Translations under genes and position numbers: made by a program
In this document: positions 10,945 through 22,160 of the stretch, in pieces
How the letters are laid out: every line of letters starts with the position of its first letter
Position numbering within the stretch: the first letter of the stretch is position 1
The notes under the pieces: generated by a model
What the model was told of the DNA's origin: nothing
Seen by the model: only the letters and a program-made list of their open reading frames with translations
Database searches by the model: none
NCBI RefSeq assembly: GCF_949987535.1
Contig: NC_080074.1
Location: forward strand, 30,155,478 to 30,219,477
Source of the DNA: Balaenoptera acutorostrata
Taxonomy: Eukaryota; Chordata; Mammalia; Artiodactyla; Balaenopteridae
Length of the DNA: 64,000 nt
Direction of reading: 5' to 3'

Positions 10945-11375
10945 GTAATATTTGTTTGGTGATTCATTTTTATGATTTTCTCCAATTCAGCTTTTTTCTG
11001 TATAAGTTCTTTTAAAAATAGAAAATTACATTAATGTACTTTCAAAACAATGTTAGTTTAAAAGCACTAATGGGCTAACTTTCTCTCTAAAGTACACAGT
11101 GACTAACTCTTTCACTGTCTGGGGTTTGAAATAGTCCTTGGGATTACGCAAAATGTTTCATTTACCATCCAAGGAGTCACTGTAAGCGGATTCTTTAATT
11201 CCTTTTTTCAGATGGTGAGATGTGGTTCTTGGACAAACACAAAGATCAAATGTGTAAAAAGTAACACAAGCTAGATTTTAGATCCAAGTATGCCAACTAA
11301 TTTAAACTTCCAATAAAATTAATCAACAAATTTTTTAAAGCATATATTAGACAACTGGTTTTTGACTAGGAGCCC
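10945..11375. other. Unassigned sequence between LTR and pyrimidine tract
   Basis: AT-rich DNA with no recognised gene. A segment near 11095-11230 could be a decayed old SINE but the match is too weak to name. Confidence 0.4.
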
Positions 11376-11521
11376 CATCCTTCCTCCCTCCCTTCCTTCC
11401 TTCCTTCCTTCCTTCCTTCCTTCCTTCCTTCCTTCCTTCCTTCCTTCTTTCCTCCCTCCCTCCCTCTCTTTCCTCCTTTCTTTCTTTCTTTCTTCCCTTC
11501 TCTTTCTTTCTCTCTCTCTCT
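11376..11521. repeat. (TTCC)n / polypyrimidine tract
   Basis: About 145 bases with almost no purine on the plus strand: a (TTCC)n core at about 11388-11446, then TTCT, TCCC and TCTC repeats. Homopurine-homopyrimidine tracts of this length with mirror symmetry can form triplex (H-) DNA and are often polymorphic. The minus-strand open frame at 11347-11529 is Lys/Glu/Gly repeat translation, not a gene. Confidence 0.95.
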
Positions 11522-11750
11522 AACTTCATAACAAGCGAACAAATATTTGAAGCAGCTACAGCTTGAGGTGTAAAAGAAGGAAGTAGACTTGCGTGGGTTG
11601 AAATGGGGTCTGCCTATTTGTCTCTCGGTTCCTGCTCTTTCTACCCAAGCTGGAAATAAAACGTTTTTCAGAAACGTTAGGACTTCTCAAAGCCCAATTA
11701 GAAAATTCTTCTTGTAGACTAAGATTTATGACAGTTTCCTAATTTTATAC

Positions 11751-12305
11751 TGTAAGGGAATAAAACTTGCCACCCCAAAATGTCTCTTTGGCAGGAGGAT
11801 TAATTTAGGTTGATTATTTTTATGGCCCAAAACACTCAGGAAGAACCTTTGAACTTCCCTCCAACTGCCTAAAGAATATAGATAGAAGACCTGTTCCAGG
11901 AAGTGAGCTATCACCACAGATAACTATAGTATGAACACAGCGTGGTAGACAGGGAGGAACTTAGCAAAGTTTGTTAAAATCCTTCTCTGTGTCCCACTGT
12001 CTCTGCCTGCCCAACAAACATTTGTTTACCAAATATTTGCTTTTCCATCTTCATGTGAATTGTTTTCCTTCCCTTCAAAGTCCTAAACCACCACTCAAAA
12101 CATCCTCTTATGTCTTTAGCTGAAGATGGTATATAAGGTGAGGGTTTCAGTCATTTTGGCAAGTCACTCAGTTTTCCTGGGTCTCTCCCATATATACATG
12201 TTATTAAACTTTGTTTGATTTTCTCCTGCTAATCTGTCTCATGTTAATTCTTAGATTAGCCAGAAGAATCTAGAAGGGTAGAGGAAATTTTCTTCCTCCC
12301 CAACA
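11751..12305 (+). mobile_element. Solo LTR (family 1), complete, with 4-bp target duplication
   Basis: 555 bases with TG...CA termini (TGTAAGGGAATAA to TCCTCCCCAACA) and ATAC directly outside both ends (11747-11750 and 12306-12309). A TATA-like element 'gatggtatataaggtgagg' (about 12125-12143) and an ATTAAA-type signal 'catgttattaaactttgttt' (about 12196-12215) sit where promoter and poly-A signals are expected. No gag, pol or env is present on either side. This is the best-bounded retroviral remnant in the window. Confidence 0.9.
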
Positions 12306-12309
12306 ATAC

Positions 12310-14645
12310 ACATAGTTTTGGTTATTTTTTGGTTATTTGGGTGATTGGGAGGCAAGGACTGAAAAAGGGAAGCAGCTAGTCAGGCTGTAACATCTACTTT
12401 TGTCCCAATTCTTAGCTATTCTCCATGTCATTCTAATAGACCTCAAAAATGCTACTTGAAAAATTACTAGCACCTGATAGAATGGGAAACATCAGCTAAA
12501 TTTCATCCCATTACTCTTGCAGCAAATAGACAAACTAATAAACAGATTAGTTAATTTAAGTGCAAGTTCCCATTTCAGGGACAGGATTTTGGAGCTCTCA
12601 GTTAATCTGGTAGTTAACAAGCTGGGCAGACTATGACTTTTGGCTGAAATTCACAGGCATTCAAGTACATTTTTCAAAAAATGCAAAAGGCATTGGAACT
12701 AGTTTTTACCCTGTGGAAGAAAACTGAACTTATGAGTGGGATATGCTCAAGTATCACTGAATTAAATATTGTCATAATTTGAAATTTGGTCCCAAAGTAG
12801 AATCTTTTTAGAGCTGCCACATGAGTGGGTGCTCAACAAAAATGACAATAATCATAACCACAAACACAATCATAAAAAAACATTTTTTGGCTAAAATTTA
12901 CGAGACTATTATTTTGCTTGGTCCCATTTGTTCTCATTCTCTACTAAAGACTGAGCTGGTAGAATTACACTTAATATCCAGAATGATCACGGACTTCATT
13001 TAGAAATAAGACTTTTATCGCATTGTAAAATATTAAATATTTAAATGACACATAAGTCCTATAAAAGGCCCTGGGAAGTCTCTGTGATCTGTAGCATTTG
13101 TGTAAATGACAATACTTCTTAACAACCACCAGCCCTTACTATTCCACCCTAAGCAACAGATAATAGCAACACATTCTCATTTCTTGGACAACAAATATAT
13201 ATTTCTTTCTGTATATTTTCTAAGATTTGGGTGGTTGAAGGACATTTTTCTCATTTGTAAGGATAACACTGAGAAGAAGAGGTATTTAAAGTGACATTAA
13301 TATAAGTACTACTTTTATATGGACTACTTTGGGAAAAAAATGATTGATGATCTTTGAACACCCGTTTTACAAATGAGAAAAAAAGATTCCATTTAATGGT
13401 ATTGTAATATAAGCTTAATTATCCAAGCCCCCAAACTCCAAATACAAGCCCAAAATTACAGTAAGTAGTTAAAATTTCTCTTTTCGTATTTTACATCCAA
13501 TAATCAGTACACATATATTCAGAGAATATTGCAATAAATGATAAATGTCCACATTGTATTTATGACCTTTTTTTCAGTGAGTGTTGATCCTATTTCTAGT
13601 TTTGACTGGTTACATGGGCCTGGTCATTTTTTATATTGATAGTAGACTCTTACTGATAAAAATTTTAAATCAGCCTTTATTCGCATGCAGTTTTATTTGC
13701 TTCATAAAACCAGTATTGCCATCACTTAGCAACATGTTCAACATTTTTCACATGAAAAAGTGAGTTTACTAGTTTACATCCATGTGCTTATCATTTAGAG
13801 AAATAATCTCAGCAATTTCTCTTGAGATTTTATTCACTGAAAATAGGGACTTTTAAAAAAGCTCTGGACTTTGAGCAAAACAATTGGCATTGTCTATTAT
13901 GCCTGGATAAATGTTTGTACTTTATAGGAGTTTCCTACCATTCTCTTTTTAAACAATGCCTGTCTCAAAATCAACATTGCACTCAATGATGTTTCTATTT
14001 TTGTTTTCCTTGATCAGTACCAGGGGAAGAAGAATATAATGGGTCCTTCAGAAAGCCTGTTCAGAGTAACATGGAACTCAAGGGAAAGCTAATCATCTAA
14101 AGATTTCAAGGCAGTTTAAATTCTCTCTACCCAGTTCACTTCTGTAAACAATCGGTGCCTGATGAGTGCCTGAAGGGCTAAAACACTGACTGCACATTTC
14201 TGCTACATTTATGGGAATAAAGCAGTACACATGTACGAAGCATGTGAGACAAGAACTACCCTGTGCTTTTGCCAGAGCTCAGCTCAGAAAACAAGACCAA
14301 ATGAAACAGGATGCAAAACAGGTTAAAAGTATGTGTGCTAGTTTGAGATTTTTAATATGAGATATCCAAAAGAAAATACACAATTGTGTTGAATAAGAAT
14401 ATATTTTGAAATTGAAATATATATAAAAAACAGAATGGGGATTTGGAATTGTTAAATATTTAATTTGAAGGAAATATATATTAAAGTAACTCAATTTTTA
14501 CAAAACCAAGTTTGTACAGGGAAAATCCCAAAGACTGAATAGGAAAGCATGGGAAATGAAATACATTTTTACCTAAAAAGCATAGTGACTTGGAGGCTGA
14601 AAACTCTTCAAATAAAAAAGTTTTTTATGCAATATGTTTTCTTAC
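12310..14645. other. Unassigned AT-rich sequence
   Basis: No recognised repeat, RNA or gene. Open frames at 12821-13003, 13106-13294, 13581-13763 and 14279-14494 are 60-71 codons long, AT-driven, and show no domain pattern. Confidence 0.45.
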
Positions 14646-14760
14646 CTCAACTTTTTTAATGTTTAAAACCTCTATCTGTTGGTTTTTCAGTGATATCACG
14701 ATGTTTCCAAAGAGAACGGCCAGTTTCATAGTTTCCTTTTCCTTGAACCAAAATGAAATC
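14646..14760 (-). other. Possible small exon, minus strand
   Basis: On the minus strand a 115-base stretch lies between an AG acceptor-like site ('gttttgttaaag', just above 14760) and a strong donor (GTTGAG followed by gtaaga, at 14645-14640). Two frames stay open: one through the whole stretch for 38 codons, ending in IKKVE at the donor, and one for 34 codons ending at a TAA, with the fragment NYETGRSLWKHRDITEKP. The polypyrimidine tract before the acceptor is weak. I do not recognise either peptide. It may be chance; it is listed because donor, acceptor and reading frame agree in otherwise empty DNA. Confidence 0.2.
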
Positions 14761-14780
14761 CTTTAACAAAACGTAATTTT

Positions 14781-16590
14781 AGTTAATCACTTACTGAATC
14801 ACTAGCAGTGAATAGCTGAAGGCCTTGTTTAAAGAACCTCAATAATACCAAAAAGCAGAAGAGAATATGAAAAGGAAGAAAATCTGGACTAAGTATGATC
14901 TGAAAAATTAATTTAAGACATTCTTTTTTCCCCTTGCTTCTTCCAACAAAGTAATAACGGTTGGGAGTCTTTCACATACAATTGGCCTCAAGCAGTCCAT
15001 GAAATACAGAGAATGTAGAGACAGAGAGTTGAAGCTGAAATTCTTTCAAAGACCTCAATCTACACTATCCTTCAATATGCAAATAAAATACATTAAAGGT
15101 ATAATTAGGAAAGCCTGGTTGTACAGGAAGAGAAATGGAATCCCATGTAAATATTCAGACTCACAACTGAAAACATACTATAGATTATATGATCTAAAAT
15201 ACTTCACCTTATATTCTAAGGGAAACATATCACAGTGGCAAAAATCAGATATCATTAATGGAATCTCTATTAAAGAGACCACAGATAATGCGTTTCTTTT
15301 TAAAAATTATAATTTTTAAGTTTACCATTAATCTACACAAAAAATTATATTAAAAGATTGCACTTCATATAATACTAAAAGCTAAATAGTTTATATATAA
15401 ATAGATACATATGGATTATAAATAAACATACAATATATTCATACTCAAAATCATATCCTCCCACACCACACTCACAATTTGTATGTATGTGTATATATAT
15501 ACATATACTATGCATTATGCATATATGTGCATAAATATACACATAATATTATATATTATGTTACGTGTATATATATGTTATATAAGTCTATAAAATATAC
15601 ATATATAATACATGTATATTTGACTAACAGATGCCAATTTCTTACACTTTAGGACACACAAAAATGATTTCTTCATATAATGGCATGAAATATAAAACAG
15701 AAAGAACTAAGACAGTCATGAAAATTCATTAACCTGAATAGTCAGAAATCAAGATAAAAATTAAGATGTTAAGAGTCCCAAGCTTAGAATACATATGTAT
15801 AATTTTTTGTAAAGTGAGTTCAGGATCTGTTATACCCCACAATTTTGTTCGAGGATCTACTTGTTTTACTTTGCTTATAAAAAAATAAGAAGGGGAAGTA
15901 AAAGTTTAAGACAGAGCTAGGATTATATTATTAAATAATTAAATGTAAAATAATTTTTGAAGTCCTCTGAATACTCAGTATCTCCAAAATTCTCAGTAAT
16001 AATAATAGCAAACATATGACATTTGTCATATGGTCAGGCTATGTTCTAAAAACTTATATTAACTTATTACTAGGCCTGTGAAGTTTTGCAGTTGACATTA
16101 ATAATAGTTTCCTCTCCTTCCAACCTAGATTGGTGCCTGTTTAGAGGCAGTATATTATGGTACAGAGTTTATCACTATTGAGCAATGTTCTGCTCTTTTC
16201 CCACAGAAAACAATTCTCAGATACTCATTCATATTGACTTAATTTTCTTTAATTGTAATTTTAAATAAATATGGTCAAACTAGGTATAAACTCTTTGTTT
16301 ACAGATCTAATAAAGCTGTAAAACCAGATTTTCAAATTAAAAATGAACAAATCTATAAAATTATCAAAGCTGTATTGTTCTTGTTGTACAATGGATAATT
16401 TTTAAATATAATAATTGCTATTTTGACAAGTCCATCAATCTAATAGTGTGCCCCAAAATGCAACCCAGGAAGATTTTAAAGTTATTACCTAATGAAAATT
16501 TCTTCCTTGAAGCAAATAAAAATTCACATACAAAATGTGTCTGTGATAACAAATCACATTTTTGTTTTATTCGATAAATTAAGAAATGAA
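14781..16590. other. Unassigned sequence with an AT-rich low-complexity core
   Basis: Between 15475 and 15625 the DNA is a run of TATA/TATG/CATA dinucleotide-like repeats, which would melt easily. The rest is AT-rich with no recognised family. The open frame at 14999-15319 (106 codons) has no recognisable domain and no upstream or downstream gene signal. Confidence 0.45.
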
Positions 16591-17690
16591 TATGTTACAC
16601 TACATAAAGGTCTTTCTGTCAAACTTGGAAGCCACCAGTCAACTGAAACTGCTTGTTGAGGTTAACAGTGACCCCCAAATTGCGAATCTAGTGGTCAGTT
16701 GTTAGCCTTGATCGTATTTAATAACCAGCAACATCTACCACAGTTGACTGCCTTTCTTGAAACATACTTGTTACTTGGCTTTCCATATACCATACTCTTC
16801 TTGTTTTTCCTCCCAACTCTCTTGCAGCTCCTTTTCACTTTCTTTTGTTGATTTATCTAATTTCCCTGACCTCTAAAATTAGAGCTCTAGGGATCAGTCA
16901 TCTCTATACTCTTTCCTATCTATAACCAATATTCAGAATTTCAAAGTCTTCTTCCATAGTCATGCTGTCAGATATGGCATGACTGCCTATCTCTTACTTA
17001 GATTGTTGCAATAGCCTCCTAACTGACCATTGTTCTTATCTTGGACCTTCACTGTTTTTGACAGTGCAAGTAGTGATTTTTTTCCCCCAGATATCTCACA
17101 TCTCCTTAATCCTCTACTCAGAGCCCGTGTGGTTCCCATCATATTCAAAATAAATCTAAATCTACATGGTGGCCTCCTTATTTCTACCTAATCTGGTTCT
17201 ATGCCTTTTCTGTCCTACTACTTTCCCCTTGCTCAGTCTGCCCCAGCACACTGACCATTTTGTTGGTTCTTGAGTACAGTAGGTACCCTGCAGCTCAGGC
17301 TCTCTACTTAGACTGCCTCTTCCTGGACTGTTCTTTTCCCAGATAATTTCAAGGATTACTCTGTTCTATTTGATTATGCCAATCAATTCTAGGATTAACT
17401 ATCATCTTCTCAATGAGGCCTTCACTTACCACCCACTTTTAAATTGTAACCCTATAACCTCAGAGATTGCCTCAGCTCCTCCCTGTGCACTGCTTTATTT
17501 TATTCACTATCACTTATCACCATTTTACATTCTATGCATTTTTATTTATTATTTATTATCTGTCTTTCCTCACCAAAATGCACACTTCAAGTGCAGGCAT
17601 TTTTGTGTGCTAAATTTCTCCTCTATCCTCAGTTCCCGACAGAGTGACTAGCATATTCTGATCAATCAATATCTTGGAGAATAGTAAAAG
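16591..17690 (+). mobile_element. Long L2 fragment, sense (decayed ORF to 3' end)
   Basis: Sense L2. The order 'gttgactgcctttcttgaaa', 'acttggctttccatatacca', 'agattgttgcaatagcctcc', 'taactgaccattgttcttat', 'acatggtggcctccttattt', 'tttctgtcctactactttcc' and the closing 'gactagcatattctgatcaa' follows the L2 reverse-transcriptase end and 3' UTR as I remember the consensus. The reading frame is destroyed; the open frame 17370-17651 is a leftover. L2 is an ancient mammalian LINE that no longer moves. Confidence 0.8.
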
Positions 17691-17854
17691 TAAAATAATT
17701 CATCTTTACTACAACGTCAGATGGGGGCCAGTCGCTGCTTTATTCACTAGAAAATACTGAACTAATGGCAGCCATACAAGCTTACTCAGATAGAATTCTC
17801 AGACTCATGAGAATATACCTGCAAACTTTTAAGTAGCAGAAACACTGGCATACA

Positions 17855-18030
17855 GCTTAATTTCATGGCCTTTGGATGTTGAAGACTTGGTTTAAATCCT
17901 GGTTCTGATACTTTCTAGCCCCATAACAGCTGGCAGTTAACTTCTCTAAGCCTCAATTTCTACATCTGCAAAATGGGTATGAAATTTTCATACGATTACT
18001 ATGAGGGTTAAATGAAGCAAATGATTTGAC
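17855..18030 (+). mobile_element. MIR SINE
   Basis: Well-preserved sense MIR: 'ggcctttggatgttgaagac', 'ttggtttaaatcctggttct', 'cttctctaagcctcaatttc', 'ctgcaaaatgggtatgaaa' and 'actatgagggttaaatgaag' follow the consensus order. Confidence 0.85.
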
Positions 18031-18590
18031 TGTAATAATTATTTATTATTTAATTATATTATAATTTTATTTTTATTTTTAACATTATTATTATAAGACC
18101 TCTACGACGGGGATCTTGGCTTCCCAGGGAGGGATGGAGACTGTGATTACTTAATTTAAAGCAAACCTGGTTGATTCAAGAGAAACTCAAAACTGTGACA
18201 GTGTCAGTGTCATCCCACTTCTAACCATTTGAACCACTATCCGCTATTGGAAAAAGAAGATGTTACACACTTATTTTAATTCTGTTCCTGCTAAGAGACT
18301 ATGTGATAAAACAAGGCTTTCAGAAATAAAGGATCATTTCAGTTTCACAATTAGATGTTCATTTAGTGTGATGACTTTGTAAATAAATGTTTCTGAAAAT
18401 ATGTTGTACTCTAACAGATCCCCATGGATCCAGAGTCTTAATTCATATTAATGTATAAGAACTACTTAATTACCATATAAAAACTGTAAAAGTCTCAAGT
18501 GGACATTTTTTTTTTCTTTGTAATTGCTTTGTTTGTACCGCTGAGTGACATATTTCTGAGGTTTATCAAGTAGATCATGGGATTCTGTGG
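18031..18590. other. Unassigned sequence
   Basis: AT-rich start (18040-18090) then ordinary sequence with no recognised repeat or gene. Confidence 0.4.
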
Positions 18591-18591
18591 G

Positions 18592-19627
18592 GTTTTTTAA
18601 GCTTTATTGAGATATAATTGACAAATAAATTGTAAGATATTTAAAGCACACAACATAATGATTTGATATATATATACACTGTGAAAGAATTCTCCCCATC
18701 AAGTTAATTAATACATCCATCACTTCCCATATTTACCTTTTGTGTGTGTGTGTGTGAGAACATTTAATTGTACTGTCTTAGCAAATTTCAATTATACAAT
18801 ACAGTGTTATGAACTATAGTTACCATGTTATAAATGAGATTCTCACCTTACTCATCTTATAACAAAGTTTGTACCCTTTTGTTAGAGGAGGTCATTGAGA
18901 GGACAGGACCTGCGTGCTGGTAGACCTGAGAGCTGGACCCAGGCAGTCAAAGGCTCCTCACCCCTCCCCTGTCCTTGGAATGTGTATTCTACATGCCATT
19001 CCCACAGTGGGAGCCGTTTTCAGGGACATAGCCTTGAGAGAGCAATGTGTTGTTGAGGTTATCTGGATGGTATACATGACTGAACCCAGTTAAGACCTCT
19101 GTATAAACTTTTAAGATTTTGGCAGGTAGGTGCAGAGATCTATTTATCTTGCAGCTGCCCAAGATAAGCCTGGAGTGGTCTGTTCTCTCTTTGGTCTCTC
19201 CTTGCTCTCTGTGCATTGGAGCCTGTTTTAGATTTCACCAGGAAACTCCTGAGGTTATGAACCAACAACATTTTCCAGCCTCTCCCTATTTCCTGTACCC
19301 TGAGTTGAACTTTTTTTTTTTCTTTCTTTCTTTTTTTTTTTTTTTTCTTCCACATGTAAGTGATACCATGCAGAGTCTTTCTCTGGCTTATTTCACTTAG
19401 CATAATGCCCTTCAGTTGCATCCATGTTGTTGCACATGGCAGGATTTCCTTTTTTTTTAAGGTTAAATAATATTGCATTGTGTGTGTGTGTATACATATA
19501 TACGTAATCACAATTCTTCATCCATTCATCTGTTCATAAACACTTAGGTTGTTTCCATACTTTGGCTATTGTGAATAATGCTGCAATGAATATGGGAGTG
19601 CAGATGTGTCTTTAAGATAATGGTTTC
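18592..19627 (-). mobile_element. L1 3' part, antisense, split by an LTR-like insert
   Basis: Left arm (18592-18879): 'gctttattgagatataattg' and 'gaactatagttaccatgtta' are reverse-complement L1 3' UTR. Right arm (about 19250-19627): 'acatgtaagtgataccatgc', 'tggcttatttcacttagcat' and 'ggttgtttccatactttggc' continue into the ORF2 end in the same orientation. A (TG)n tract at 18740-18756 and T runs at 19310-19346 lie inside. The two arms join in register once the insert is removed. Confidence 0.85.
18880..19250 (+). mobile_element. LTR-like insert within the L1
   Basis: It starts TGTTAGAGGAGGTCATTGAG exactly where the L1 breaks, is GC-richer than its host, has a TATA-like 'ctctgtataaactttt' near 19098-19113, and ends by about 19250, where L1 sequence resumes at 'accaacaacattttcc'. 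These points fit a solo LTR, but I could not find a clear 3' terminus or target duplication, and the family is not recognised. It must be younger than the L1. Confidence 0.5.
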
Positions 19628-21120
19628 AACTGGGGTTCTCTTAAACTAAGACTTCCTTACCTTCTTTGTCTATGCTGCAAAATATTAACCATAAACTAAG
19701 TAGGACAACATTTATCAATTTATTTAATCATGAATATTTGGAAAGAATCCAATATTTCTCTAGTTTATAGACTCAAGTGTATTACAAAAAGGCAATATAT
19801 TTTCAGTTTAAATTATTTTCTTCTGAAAATATCAATAATTGAAAAGTTGAACATAAAAAATTATACAACAAAATCTTGTACTGACTTGGAAACTTCCTTG
19901 AACTACCTGTAGAGCCTGAGACATGGTTCCATTAAAGCTGGAAGATTTCCTTTTACTCTAACTTGATTTTATTAGTGAATCATGCCTGATACAGTCAGCA
20001 TTTATGACTCAAAATTAAACTATGATGAATAAATAATACATCATCACCCAGCTACGGAAGAACTCAAGGTAAAAAATTTTACCAGAATATTTTACAATAC
20101 AGAAATGCTTAACTAATTTATTCCTTTAGAATTCATGAATTAATTCACTTACTTTTATCTTCCAAATAAAATGGGCTTTTTAATTTCAACTTTGCTTCAA
20201 GTTGATATGCAAGCAAGATATGGCTACCTTAATACATTATTTCCTTCATCTCTGTTCAAAATGAGATGGTCATACTAATGAAAGTACACTTACCTGTCCT
20301 TTTTCACCATTGGATTATACTTTAATGCAAGAGTTTATGTAATGAGGCCCTCATTTACTTATTGTAGTCTATGAATAAGTATTTCCAACACTTAATTGCC
20401 CTTCTATTCTATTTTCAGGAATAGAATTCCTGAGTTAGTTCAGTTCTACTATAAACCATTTATTGAACACTTATGTGCTAGGCACTGTTCTACATACAGA
20501 GTCAGCAAAAAGGAAAATTCTATATGAACATTTATAGCATCTTCATTGCCCATAGGATCTGAGATCTGTCACAAAATTCATATATAATGCAAAGAATAAT
20601 CTTTTTAATTCTTTTGAAGTAATCTAAATTCAAAAATGATTTTTAAATTGGAATAAAAGTAACAGAAAGATACAGTTAAAAATTATAATGCCCTTAATAT
20701 TTTTAAGGATTACAGCTTTTCTAGATATTGGGGCCAAAACCATGAAAAAATTATTTTAGTTACCTGTTTTGATCAGAAAATAAAATTTAATACACACATC
20801 TTTCCCAAGTACTTATTTCACATTTAGAATTTTCATATGTACTAGACATTTGAGAGTTATGGTTTATTTTTAGGGTGAGTGTCTGGAAGGTTAATATTCT
20901 GTATTTCTAATTAAAGACATATCCATGAGCTTTAGCAGATGATTAGACATTAGGTTAGATTAAAGATGTTTTATGAAATGAAGCCATGATTGATGGTCTC
21001 AGTCATACCTCCATGGAGGTGGGACTGCAAAGATAAATAGGCCAATAGTGAAAAGAAAGAATAACGTAATTCAGTACAATAGTACCTCAATACAAACATA
21101 TCTGAAAAGGATACTTCCAA
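19628..21120. other. Mostly unassigned; one L2 scrap
   Basis: The stretch 20445-20505 ('ccatttattgaacacttatg' then 'tgctaggcactgttctacat') is an antisense L2 3' end. The rest is AT-rich DNA without recognised features. Confidence 0.5.
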
Positions 21121-21124
21121 ACTG

Positions 21125-21215
21125 GATTTATTTATTGGACAGCCATTATTAAAACCTCCTATGTACCAGGCACAGAGGATGCAAAGATGAAATAAAACAG
21201 TCCCTGCCTTCAACA
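21125..21215 (-). mobile_element. L2 3' end fragment, antisense
   Basis: 'cctcctatgtaccaggcaca' followed by 'gatgcaaagatgaaataaaa' and 'cagtccctgccttcaacaaa' is the reverse complement of the L2 3' end. The open frame 20971-21225 that overlaps it is incidental. Confidence 0.7.
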
Positions 21216-21439
21216 AATACAGCATTATGCTCCCTTTTGACAGCCTCTGCTCCCAACAGCTGTCCTAGGCATAACAGAGCAGAGAATTATGACTCATAAT
21301 GACTCCCACAAGAGGTGATCTTTTTCCTGCAACTTCTATAAAGAAAAGCAAAATCAAGGATCATGTGGACTGCCTTACTCTCATTTAATTAAGAAAAAAA
21401 CCTTCATAAACAATTCTTTTAAATCATTACTGCTTGTCT

Positions 21440-22160
21440 GCAATAATATTTACACTATATAAATAGATCTCCTAATCATTAAAGTACATTGCTGGCTCAT
21501 GAAATCTGAAATTAGAGTGAACAAATAAAGACTTGGAATGTCACACCCAAAGGTCACTGACTGTTGATTTAATTGTTAAATGTTAAAAGCAGTATGTACT
21601 TTTATGAAGAAAATGAAAAAAAAAAAAGATAAGCATCTGGAGCAAATGCTTTGATAAATGAATCATTTCTTTTTTCTTATGAACAAAGACTACTTTCCTC
21701 TGTAAGGAAAAATCTCATTAGTATTTCAAAGATAATAAACCAGTAACTTGATCAAACTGTCCCCGGAAGATAAAGTGTCCAATATATAAATGCTATTCAT
21801 CTGTGAACACCTTTTTCTCTCTTTGAAAAAACAGAGCTTCTCATCATTTTCTCTGACAGGGGATAAAAATAGAACTCTGAGGAAAGCACCATTCTTTTAA
21901 TGACGTTTTTTCTCATTGGAAATCCCAATGTCTCAGCGCTCCGCTGACGTTAGTGCCATTTGATCTTAATAGTGCAGCTTTGTCTTTTGGGCAGCTTGCT
22001 CTGACAGAGAACCAATTTATATTTGCCTAATTAGAATTCAGAAGGCAATGAGAGGTTGGAGATCTTTTAAACTGCTTGCCAAAATCTCCCTTTCATGGCT
22101 ATAATTCAAATTCTTTAATTCAATGAAAATTTTATTTAAAATTACCTAAATCAGACAAAT
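21440..22160. promoter_or_regulatory. Candidate conserved non-coding element
   Basis: About 700 bases with no recognisable transposon and little low-complexity sequence beyond one A run (about 21616-21627). It contains several homeodomain-type cores (cctaattagaattc at about 22027-22040, ttctttaattcaatg near 22111), two TGACGTT motifs (21901-21907 region and 21945-21951), a nuclear-receptor half site (AAAGGTCA near 21550) and the near-palindrome CAGCGCTCCGCTG at about 21935. This is the look of a mammalian distal enhancer. Motif presence alone is weak evidence: conservation or chromatin data would decide it. Confidence 0.25.

Noticed and set aside
11347..11529. 60-codon Lys/Glu/Arg/Gly-rich frame
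   Set aside because: Translation of the (TTCC)n complement; a low-complexity artefact.
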